NCBI RefSeq assembly: GCF_016865485.1 | Contig: NZ_AP024452.1 | Location: 3,804,501-3,868,500 of the forward strand | DNA length: 64,000 nt | Origin: Luteitalea sp. TBR-22 | Lineage (GTDB): Bacteria > Acidobacteriota > Vicinamibacteria > Vicinamibacterales > Vicinamibacteraceae | Direction: 5' to 3' | Shown: positions 9,526 through 16,412 of the stretch, one piece after another | Layout: each line of letters begins with the position of its first letter | Position numbering within the stretch: position 1 is the stretch's first letter | Translations under genes and position numbers: made by a program | The notes under the pieces: model-generated | What the model was told of the DNA's origin: nothing | Database searches by the model: none | The model's input: only the letters and a program-made list of their open reading frames with translations

Positions 9526-9705
9526 ATGCCACAGGATGCCGTGCCGCGGCCGTCGCCACAGCCGCGCGAGACGACGCCCGGACCGGCACAGCCGAGCGGC
9601 GACCCGCCGACGCTGTGCGATCGCTGCGGTGCCGAGATGTTCCGGATGCATGCGGTGTGGCGCTGCCCTGCCTGCGGGTACAAGACCGACTGCTGCGGCT
9701 GGTGA
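9526..9705 (+). CDS. Small zinc-ribbon protein at the head of the leucine-degradation operon
   Basis: This 59-residue protein has a proline-rich, probably disordered N-terminus and a compact C-terminal zinc ribbon with CDRC at residues 32-35 and CPAC about 14 residues later, ending in TDCCGW. Four Cys in two CxxC knuckles should bind one Zn. It lies 4 nt before the MccB gene, so it is almost certainly translated with it. Its role is unknown; a regulatory or assembly factor for the biotin carboxylase complex is only a guess. The start at 9526 was preferred because of the TATAAT box 6 nt upstream. Confidence 0.72.
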   Translation: MPQDAVPRPSPQPRETTPGPAQPSGDPPTLCDRCGAEMFRMHAVWRCPACGYKTDCCGW

Positions 9706-9709
9706 TCGC

Positions 9710-11317
9710 GTGGACCGCCTCACGTCGGCCGTCGATCCGCGCAGCGAGTCGTTCACGCGCAATGCCGCGCACCTGCGCGGGCTCGTGGAGCAACTCCGGG
9801 CCAGACGCGACGCCGCGCGCGAGGGCGGCGGCCCGGACGCCCAGGCGCGGCAACGCGCCCAGGGCAAGCTGACCGTCCGCGAGCGGCTGGATCTCCTGCT
9901 CGATCCGGGCACGCCCTTCCTCGAGTTCTCGCCGCTGGCTGCCGACGGCCTCTACGGCGGCGACGCGCCCGGCGCCGGGCTGGTCACGGGGGTCGGTCGC
10001 GTTGCCGGCCGAGAGGTCCTCATCGTCGCCAACGACGCAACGGTGAAGGGCGGCACCTACTTCCCCATCACCGTCAAGAAGCACCTGCGGGCGCAGGACA
10101 TCGCCCTGCAGAACCACTTGCCGTGCCTCTACCTGGTGGACTCGGGCGGCGCGTTCCTGCCGCTGCAGGCCGAGGTGTTCCCCGATCGCGATCACTTCGG
10201 CCGCATCTTCTCCAACCAGGCCCGGATGTCGGCGGCAGGCCTGGCGCAGATCGCGGTCGTGATGGGCTCGTGCACCGCTGGCGGCGCCTACGTCCCCGCC
10301 ATGTCCGACCAGACCATCATCGTCAACGGGACGGGGACGATCTTCCTCGGCGGGCCGCCGCTCGTGAAGGCGGCCACCGGCGAGGACGTGACGGCCGAGG
10401 CGCTCGGCGGGGCCGACGTCCACACCCGGCTGTCCGGCGTGGCCGACTACTTCGCCGAGGACGACGCCGAAGCGCTGCATCTGGCGCGCACGATCGTGTC
10501 CACGGTGCCGACCGCGCCGCGCCCGCCGGTGGCGCGCGTGGCGCCCGAGCCGCCTGCCTGCGATCCCGCCGAGTTGTACGGCGTCATCCCCCCGGACCTG
10601 CGCACCGCCTACGACGTGCGCGAGGTGATCGCGCGGCTGGTGGACGGATCGCGCTTCGACGAGTTCAAGGCCCGCTACGCGCCGACGGTGGTGACCGGCT
10701 TTGCGTATCTGCACGGGTACCTGGTCGGCATCGTCGCCAACAACGGCGTGCTGTTCTCGGAGTCGGCGCTCAAGGCCACGCACTTCATCGAGCTCTGCGA
10801 CCAACGCGGCATCCCGCTGGTCTTCCTGCAGAACATCACGGGCTTCATCGTCGGCCAGCAGTACGAACGTGCCGGCATCGCCAAGGACGGCGCCAAGCTG
10901 GTGCACGCGGTGGCGACCACCCGTGTCCCGAAGTTCACGGTGGTCATCGGCGGTTCGTTCGGCGCCGGCAACTACGGCATGTGCGGACGGGCCTTCGACC
11001 CTCGCCTGCTGTGGATGTGGCCCAATGCCCGCATCTCCGTGATGGGTGGCGAGCAGGCCGCAGGCGTGCTCGTGACGATCAAGCGTGACCAGTTGGCGCG
11101 GCAGGGCCGCGAGTTGTCCCCCGAGGAGGAAGCCGCCATCCGCGACCCGATTCGGGAGAAGTACGAGCACGAGGGGTCGCCGTACTACTCGACCGCCCGA
11201 CTGTGGGACGACGGGATTCTCGACCCGCTGGAGACCCGCGACGCGCTCGGCCTCGGCGTCGCGCTGAGCCACCATGCACCGCTGCCGCCGCGCCGCGTCG
11301 GGGTGTTCAGGATGTAG
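9710..11317 (+). CDS. mccB: Methylcrotonyl-CoA carboxylase carboxyltransferase (beta) subunit
   Basis: The 535-residue protein is a carboxyltransferase of the acyl-CoA carboxylase type. It transfers carboxyl from carboxybiotin to 3-methylcrotonyl-CoA to give 3-methylglutaconyl-CoA. The early segment [15 protein letters not shown], then [16 protein letters not shown], the oxyanion region [15 protein letters not shown] and the C-terminal [18 protein letters not shown] are characteristic of MccB rather than propionyl-CoA carboxylase. The GTG at 9710 lies 4 nt behind the zinc-ribbon stop. The operon partners (hydratase, biotin carboxylase, biotin carrier, HMG-CoA lyase) support leucine catabolism over other acyl-CoA substrates. 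Confidence 0.9.
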   Translation: MDRLTSAVDPRSESFTRNAAHLRGLVEQLRARRDAAREGGGPDAQARQRAQGKLTVRERLDLLLDPGTPFLEFSPLAADGLYGGDAPGAGLVTGVGRVAGREVLIVANDATVKGGTYFPITVKKHLRAQDIALQNHLPCLYLVDSGGAFLPLQAEVFPDRDHFGRIFSNQARMSAAGLAQIAVVMGSCTAGGAYVPAMSDQTIIVNGTGTIFLGGPPLVKAATGEDVTAEALGGADVHTRLSGVADYFAEDDAEALHLARTIVSTVPTAPRPPVARVAPEPPACDPAELYGVIPPDLRTAYDVREVIARLVDGSRFDEFKARYAPTVVTGFAYLHGYLVGIVANNGVLFSESALKATHFIELCDQRGIPLVFLQNITGFIVGQQYERAGIAKDGAKLVHAVATTRVPKFTVVIGGSFGAGNYGMCGRAFDPRLLWMWPNARISVMGGEQAAGVLVTIKRDQLARQGRELSPEEEAAIRDPIREKYEHEGSPYYSTARLWDDGILDPLETRDALGLGVALSHHAPLPPRRVGVFRM

Positions 11318-11367
11318 GGGGATCGCGGATCGGGGATCGCGGATCGGGGGATCGCGGGTCGGGGATC
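11318..11367. repeat. Heptanucleotide array, unit GGGGATC/GCGGATC
   Basis: Directly after the mccB stop, seven units of about seven bases alternate between GGGGATC and GCGGATC, with one extra G in the fifth. The array fills the gap up to the hydratase start, so it sits inside an operon. Confidence 0.85.
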
Positions 11368-11376
11368 GGGGGCGCC

Positions 11377-12171
11377 ATGGACGGATTGCAGGTCGAACGC
11401 CGAGGAGACGAGGTCTGGCTGACGCTGGATCGGCCCGAGGTGCGCAACGCCCTGGACGACCGGCTGATTGCAGCCCTGCGGGATGCCGCGCGGGCGTTGT
11501 CCAGCGAGGCGTCAGTGCGTGCCGTGGTGATCGCCGGGCGCGGCCCCGCCTTCTGTGCCGGCGCGGATCTGGCCTGGATGCAGCGCATGCGTGAGCACGA
11601 CGAGGTGCGCAACCTCGACGATGCGATGGTCGTCGCCGAGATGTTCCACGCCGTGGCGTCACTCCCGATGCCGGTGATCGCCCGCGTCCACGGCCCGGCC
11701 CTCGGCGGCGGCGCCGGGCTGCTGGCGGCGAGCGACCTCGTCCTGGCCGCCGACGACACGGTGGTGGGCTTCACCGAGGCCCGCGTCGGCATCCTTCCCG
11801 CCACCATCGCGCCGTACGTGATCCGGCGCGTCGGGCTGGCCGCCGCGCGACGACTGTTCCTGCGCGCCCACCGCCTGGGGGCCGCGGAGGCCCACGCGAC
11901 GGGCCTGATCGACGAGATCTGCCCTGCCGCCACCCTGGACGACCTCGTGCGCGCGCGCCTCGACGAACTCGCGCTCGGCGCCCCCTCGGCTCACCGCGCC
12001 ACCAAGGCCCTGCTCGCGCAGCTCGCGCCACTGCCGGACGCCGCGACGCGCCAGCGGACGGCCGAGGCCATCGCCCGCCAGCGCGTGAGCGACGAGGGCC
12101 AGGAGGGCCTGCGCGCGTTCCTCGAGCGGCGTCAGCCGTCGTGGCAGGAGCGCCCGGAGGGCGATGCGTAA
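11377..12171 (+). CDS. Methylglutaconyl-CoA hydratase (enoyl-CoA hydratase family)
   Basis: The 264-residue crotonase-fold protein has the enoyl-CoA hydratase signature: AFCAGADLAWMQRM for CoA binding and oxyanion hole, GPALGGGAGLLAASDLVLA, and EARVGILPATIAPYVI. The operon places it at hydration of 3-methylglutaconyl-CoA to HMG-CoA in leucine breakdown. The ATG at 11377 is the first after the heptad array; its ribosome binding site is poor. It overlaps the biotin carboxylase start by 8 nt. Family is secure, while substrate is inferred from neighbours. Confidence 0.87.
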   Translation: MDGLQVERRGDEVWLTLDRPEVRNALDDRLIAALRDAARALSSEASVRAVVIAGRGPAFCAGADLAWMQRMREHDEVRNLDDAMVVAEMFHAVASLPMPVIARVHGPALGGGAGLLAASDLVLAADDTVVGFTEARVGILPATIAPYVIRRVGLAAARRLFLRAHRLGAAEAHATGLIDEICPAATLDDLVRARLDELALGAPSAHRATKALLAQLAPLPDAATRQRTAEAIARQRVSDEGQEGLRAFLERRQPSWQERPEGDA

Positions 12172-13666
12172 GGTCCTGATCGCCAATCGCGGCGAGATCG
12201 CCGTGCGCATCGCGCGCGCCTGCCGCGAGCGGCGCCTCGGCGTGGTGGCCGTGTACGCGGGCCCCGACGCGACGCGGCCCCACGTGCTGATCGCCGACGA
12301 GGCGGTGTGTCTCGACGCCCCCGGCGACGATCGCCCGGTGGCGGCGTACCTGTCGGTCGGGCGCGTGATTGACGCGGCCCGGGCGACCGGCGCCGACGCC
12401 GTGCATCCGGGCTACGGCTTCCTCAGCGAACGGCCGGAGCTGGCCGCCGCCTGCGCGGACGCCGGGTTGACCTTCATCGGCCCGCCTGCCGACGTGATCG
12501 CGCGCATGGGCTCGAAACTCGAGGCGCGGCGCCTGATGGAGGCCGCCGGCGTGCCGTGCGTGCCCGGGGCGCGACCGCAGGACCAGTCGCTCGATGGGCT
12601 GCGGGCCGCCGCGCACGCGGTCGGCGTGCCGCTGCTCGTGAAGGCCTCGGCTGGCGGCGGTGGCAAGGGCATGCGCCTCGTCGAGCGAATGGAGGACCTC
12701 GAGCAGGCGCTCGGCGCGGCCCGGCGCGAAGCCGAGTCGGCCTTCGGCGACGGCACCCTGTACGTGGAGCGCGCCCTCGCCGACCCGAGGCACGTGGAGG
12801 TGCAGGTGATCGGCGACGAGGCGGGCACCGTGCGCCATCTGGGCGAGCGCGAGTGCTCGCTGCAGCGTCGGCACCAGAAGGTAGTCGAGGAAGCGCCGTC
12901 GCCCGTCGTGTCTCCCGGTCTGCGGGCGCGACTCGGGACGGCGGCCGTGGCGGCGGCCCGCGCCGCCGGCTATCGCAATGCCGGCACCGTCGAGTTCCTG
13001 CTGCACGGCGAGGGCGACGCCGCGGCGTTCTACTTCCTCGAGATGAACACGCGCCTGCAGGTGGAGCACGCCATCACCGAGGCCGTCACGGGCCTGGACC
13101 TCGTGCACCTGCAGCTCGACGTGGCCGAGGGGCGGCCCCTGCCGTCCGAGACAGCCGACGTCACTCCGCGCGGCCATGCATTCGAGTGTCGTGTCTACGC
13201 CGAGGATCCGGATGCGGGATTCCTGCCACAGTCCGGACGCGTGCTGTGCTATCGCGAGCCCCAGGGGCCGGGCATCCGCGTCGACAGCGGACTCCGCGAA
13301 GGCGACCTCGTGACGCCCGACTTCGATCCGCTGCTGGCCAAGATCGTCACCCACGGCCCGACGCGCGCCGTCGCGCTGGCCCGCATGCGGGAGGCCGTGC
13401 GCACGAGCGTCGTGCTGGGGCTGCGCACCAACCTGCCGTGGCTCGGGCGCGTCCTCGCGCAGCCCGACGTGGAGCGCGGCGCCGTGCACACCGGGTGGCT
13501 CGCCGCGCACGCCGGCAATCTGACGCCGCCCGCGTCGGAGGCGCTCGCGACGCTGGCCGACGCCGTGGCAACCACCTGCAGGCGAACCGGCAGCGGCGCA
13601 GCGGGCGTCGTGGCGTCGGAGACCTCGACGAGTCCATGGGACACGCTCGGAGGCTGGCGTGCCTGA
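12164..13666 (+). CDS. mccA: Methylcrotonyl-CoA carboxylase biotin carboxylase part (alpha subunit, N-terminal section)
   Basis: The 500-residue protein carboxylates biotin with ATP and bicarbonate. It starts RKVLIANRGEIAVRIARAC, has the ATP-grasp glycine loop ASAGGGGKGMR near residue 164, RECSLQRRHQKVVEEAP, and the catalytic EMNTRLQVEHAITE segment. It stops at SPWDTLGGWRA, exactly where fused MccA proteins read on from PW..GWR into the linker and biotin carrier. That missing part is found in the next reading frame at 13659. Together the two ORFs make 648 residues, the usual MccA length. This is either a natural split or a single +1 shift. Confidence 0.88.
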   Translation: MRKVLIANRGEIAVRIARACRERRLGVVAVYAGPDATRPHVLIADEAVCLDAPGDDRPVAAYLSVGRVIDAARATGADAVHPGYGFLSERPELAAACADAGLTFIGPPADVIARMGSKLEARRLMEAAGVPCVPGARPQDQSLDGLRAAAHAVGVPLLVKASAGGGGKGMRLVERMEDLEQALGAARREAESAFGDGTLYVERALADPRHVEVQVIGDEAGTVRHLGERECSLQRRHQKVVEEAPSPVVSPGLRARLGTAAVAAARAAGYRNAGTVEFLLHGEGDAAAFYFLEMNTRLQVEHAITEAVTGLDLVHLQLDVAEGRPLPSETADVTPRGHAFECRVYAEDPDAGFLPQSGRVLCYREPQGPGIRVDSGLREGDLVTPDFDPLLAKIVTHGPTRAVALARMREAVRTSVVLGLRTNLPWLGRVLAQPDVERGAVHTGWLAAHAGNLTPPASEALATLADAVATTCRRTGSGAAGVVASETSTSPWDTLGGWRA

Positions 13667-14105
13667 GTGGACCGTCGTGCGACGAACCGACGGCACCTGG
13701 GAGGCGCGAGCCGACGACGGCGCGCGGCACGTGGTGCACGCGGCCAGCGATGCCGACGGCGCGGTGTGGATCCAGGTCGAGGGCGAGGTCCTGGTGGTCG
13801 CACCGGCAGAGCGCGCCCGACGCGCGACGGCCAGTCATGGGCACGCGCTCCTCGAGGCGCCGATGCCGGCGCAGGTGGTGGCCGTCCTGGTGAGCGCGGG
13901 CGACCACGTGGCGGCCGGCGCCACGTTGATCCTGCTCGAGGCGATGAAGATGGAACTGCCGCTGCGAGCGCCCGCCGGCGGCCGTGTCGGCGCGATCCAT
14001 TGCGGCGTGGGTGACCGCGTGACGCCCGGACGCGTGCTGGTCGACATCGTGCCCGGGACGCCCGACGATCGACCGCCGACCACCTCCGTCCAGGGAGAGG
14101 CGTGA
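13659..14105 (+). CDS. Biotin carboxyl carrier part of methylcrotonyl-CoA carboxylase alpha subunit (split from the biotin carboxylase)
   Basis: The 148-residue protein starts at a GTG that overlaps the biotin carboxylase ORF by 8 nt in the +1 frame. Residues 1-65 match the linker domain of fused MccA proteins. Residues about 68-140 form the biotinyl/lipoyl domain, with the biotinylation motif EAMKME near residue 95, preceded by APMPAQVV. The Lys of that motif would carry biotin between the carboxylase and MccB. The ORF has no independent ribosome binding site, which fits translational coupling or frameshifting from the upstream ORF. Confidence 0.85.
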   Translation: MPEWTVVRRTDGTWEARADDGARHVVHAASDADGAVWIQVEGEVLVVAPAERARRATASHGHALLEAPMPAQVVAVLVSAGDHVAAGATLILLEAMKMELPLRAPAGGRVGAIHCGVGDRVTPGRVLVDIVPGTPDDRPPTTSVQGEA

Positions 14106-15022
14106 TGGCTGCCGTGTCGATCGTCGAGCTCGGCCCGCGTGACGGCCTGCAGAACGAGGCGATTGCCGTCGACCTGGCCGGGCGCACCGCGTTCGTGCGG
14201 GCCCTGGCCGGCGCCGGGCTGCGGCGCATCGAGGCGGGCGCGTTCGTGCGCCCCGATCGCGTGCCCCAGATGGCAGGCAGTGACCAACTCTGCGCCGGGC
14301 TCGTCGGCGACACGTCGCTTCAGGCGGCGGGCGTGCGGCTCTCGGCGCTGGTGCCGAACCTGAAGGGCCTCGAGCGCGCCGCGGCGGCCGGCCTGCGCGA
14401 GGTCGCGGTCTTCCCGGCCGCGTCCGAGACGTTCAGCCGCCAGAACCTCAACCAGTCCGTGGGCGAGGCGCTCGTGGCGGCGCGCGAGGTGTGCACCGAG
14501 GCGACGCGCCAGGGCATCGCCGTGCGCGGCTACGTGTCGACCGCGTTCGGCTGCCCGTACGAGGGCGACGTGCCGATCGCCGCCGTGGCTCGCGTCTGCG
14601 AAGCGCTGCTCGCGGCGGGTGTCCACGAACTCGCGGTGAGCGACACGATCGGCGTGGCCCACCCCGGACAGGTTCGCGACGTCCTCGCGACGCTCATGCC
14701 CGTGGTCACGCCCGGACGACTCGCCCTCCATTTCCACGACACGCGCGGCATGGCGCTGGCCAACGTGCTCGTCGCTCTCGAGGCCGGCGTCACCACCTTC
14801 GACGCCTGCGCCGGGGGACTGGGCGGCTGCCCGTTCGCGCCGGGTGCGACCGGCAACCTCGCCACCGAGGATCTGGTCTACATGCTGCACGGGCTCGGAC
14901 TGGCGCGCGAGATCGATCTCGACGCCCTGGTCGGTGCCTCGGCCGGCATCGAGGCGGCGGTCGGCCATCCGCTGCCGTCGCGCTGTTACCGCGCCGCGCG
15001 CGCCGTCAGGCGTCGGGCGTGA
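14105..15022 (+). CDS. Hydroxymethylglutaryl-CoA lyase
   Basis: The 305-residue TIM-barrel protein cleaves HMG-CoA to acetoacetate and acetyl-CoA, the last step of leucine degradation. It begins with ELGPRDGLQNE, where Arg-Asp contribute to catalysis and metal binding, and carries the signature GLGGCPFAPGATGN with the catalytic Cys near residue 240. The ATG at 14105 overlaps the upstream TGA as TGATG and has AGGGAGAGG 5 nt upstream; a GTG at 14102 is an alternative. The 3' end overlaps the convergent SagB-type gene by 17 nt. Confidence 0.92.
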   Translation: MAAVSIVELGPRDGLQNEAIAVDLAGRTAFVRALAGAGLRRIEAGAFVRPDRVPQMAGSDQLCAGLVGDTSLQAAGVRLSALVPNLKGLERAAAAGLREVAVFPAASETFSRQNLNQSVGEALVAAREVCTEATRQGIAVRGYVSTAFGCPYEGDVPIAAVARVCEALLAAGVHELAVSDTIGVAHPGQVRDVLATLMPVVTPGRLALHFHDTRGMALANVLVALEAGVTTFDACAGGLGGCPFAPGATGNLATEDLVYMLHGLGLAREIDLDALVGASAGIEAAVGHPLPSRCYRAARAVRRRA

Positions 15023-16139
15023 CGCGATGCGGCGTCGGCGTGAGCACGGGCGCCTGCCGATCCTCGTGCGGTCGCCACGCACCTGCCGCCGGGATGCCGG
15101 CCCCCATCGCGTAGACGACCGGACGACGATCCGCATCGAGTCCCAGGGCCGTCTCGATCGCCGTGTCGGCGAGCGCTCCCGTGCAGAAGGGCCCGAGGCC
15201 GAGAGCCGTCGCGACCAGGCAGAAGGTCTGCGCCAGGTGGCCGGCCTCGATCAGCACGACGCGGTAGGCCCGCGCAGAGCGGTAGCGCCAGGCCACCCGT
15301 GCCAGTTCGCTGGCGAGCACCACCACCACCGCCGCGCCTTCGTAGCCCTCCTGCGCGGGAAGCCACATCGTCACGCGCGCCGGCGCTTGCCGGCCGTCGA
15401 GCCGCGTCAGCGCGTGCGCGTCCGGGCGGTAGTGGTACAACCCCGCCGGCAGGTCATCGACGGCGCGCGCCCACACCCACGCCTCGAGGCTGTGCCGCGC
15501 GCCACCGGACGGCGAGGTCTTGAGCGCCAGCGGCCCCTCGGCGGCGGCCGCCCACGCCTGCACGCCGAACGTCGCACCGAGCAGGGTGGCGAGATCGCCG
15601 AGCCCGATGGCGCCTGATGCGAAGCGGCGATGCGTGCGCCGCGTCGCCAGCGCGGGCGCCAGCGCGCCCGGCACGCGAGGCGCCGGCAAGGGGACATCGA
15701 ACGGGCCCTGCGGCGGCAGGACCGGCGAGGGCCGATCCGCTGCCGAGGACGGAGGGTCGGCGGAGGGACGGCCGAAGGCCACGTCTCGCGTCGCCAGGTG
15801 GAAGAGACGCGCCGCCGGCGCCCACGCCTCCCACGGCGTCGGCAGCGGCGCACACCCCCCGTCGACGTCACGTGCCACCCACTCGTCGAGCAGGTCGTGG
15901 GCGAGCATGCCGTCGACGACTCCACGCGTGGCCGTGGGCGGCAGGTCGAGCGCCGCGGCAAGGTCGTCGATTGTCGTCCAGTCGTCGAGGCGATCGAGCA
16001 CCGACAGGACCAGCGGCGACGCCGGGACGCCCTCGGCGCGTCGCGCCGATCGGACGACGCGGCCGCCAGCCTCCCAGCCGCACCACACGTGCGGCGCACG
16101 GCGGACACGGCCCGCCGGCGCCGGGGGCTGCCCGTTCAC
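15006..16139 (-). CDS. SagB/ThcOx-type nitroreductase-family dehydrogenase with N-terminal winged-helix-like domain
   Basis: The protein (377 residues from the GTG at 16139) has a winged-helix-like N-terminal domain (about 42-90) and an FMN-dependent nitroreductase-fold C-terminal half. Visible motifs are RTHRRF at the start of that fold, KTSPSGGARHSLEAWV, and GPFCTGALADTAIE. SagB/ThcOx enzymes oxidise azolines to azoles in peptide natural products, but many free-standing homologues have unknown substrates. The start was set at 16139 because the longer ATG start at 16175 would overlap the upstream small gene by 35 nt. No YcaO cyclodehydratase is nearby. Confidence 0.78.
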   Translation of the reverse strand: MNGQPPAPAGRVRRAPHVWCGWEAGGRVVRSARRAEGVPASPLVLSVLDRLDDWTTIDDLAAALDLPPTATRGVVDGMLAHDLLDEWVARDVDGGCAPLPTPWEAWAPAARLFHLATRDVAFGRPSADPPSSAADRPSPVLPPQGPFDVPLPAPRVPGALAPALATRRTHRRFASGAIGLGDLATLLGATFGVQAWAAAAEGPLALKTSPSGGARHSLEAWVWARAVDDLPAGLYHYRPDAHALTRLDGRQAPARVTMWLPAQEGYEGAAVVVVLASELARVAWRYRSARAYRVVLIEAGHLAQTFCLVATALGLGPFCTGALADTAIETALGLDADRRPVVYAMGAGIPAAGAWRPHEDRQAPVLTPTPHRVTPDA

Positions 16140-16140
16140 C

Positions 16141-16353
16141 TCAGGCCGGGAACTCGTAGACCGACTCGTCGGCATCGCGGCTCCAGCACTCGGAGCGCAG
16201 CAGCAGCGCGGACCCTTCGAGGGTGGCCTTGAGGGCCTTGGTGCGCTGCTTGTCCTTGGAGTCGGTCGGCTCGTCGAGCGTCTCGAGTTCCTTCAGCAGC
16301 GCCTCGATGGCTTCGACGACGGGACGCAGCGACACCTTCGGCTTCTTGGTCAT
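16141..16353 (-). CDS. Small 70-residue protein between the kinase and SagB-type genes
   Basis: The 70-residue ORF has a strong AAGGAG ribosome binding site 7 nt before its ATG and ends 1 nt before the SagB start, so it is very likely real and co-translated. It has a Lys-rich start, a long predicted helix (SLRPVVEAIEALLKELETL) and a second helix, then a short tail with one Cys (ECWSRDADESVYEFPA). I recognise no family. Helical leader plus short tail next to a SagB-type enzyme is the layout of a modified-peptide precursor, but the tail is poor in Cys/Ser/Thr, so it may equally be a helper protein. Confidence 0.7.
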   Translation of the reverse strand: MTKKPKVSLRPVVEAIEALLKELETLDEPTDSKDKQRTKALKATLEGSALLLRSECWSRDADESVYEFPA

Positions 16354-16412
16354 GCACGATCTCCTTGCGGTGGCCGGCGCAGGCGTCGTGCCTGCGCGGG
16401 GTCATGGCGGGG

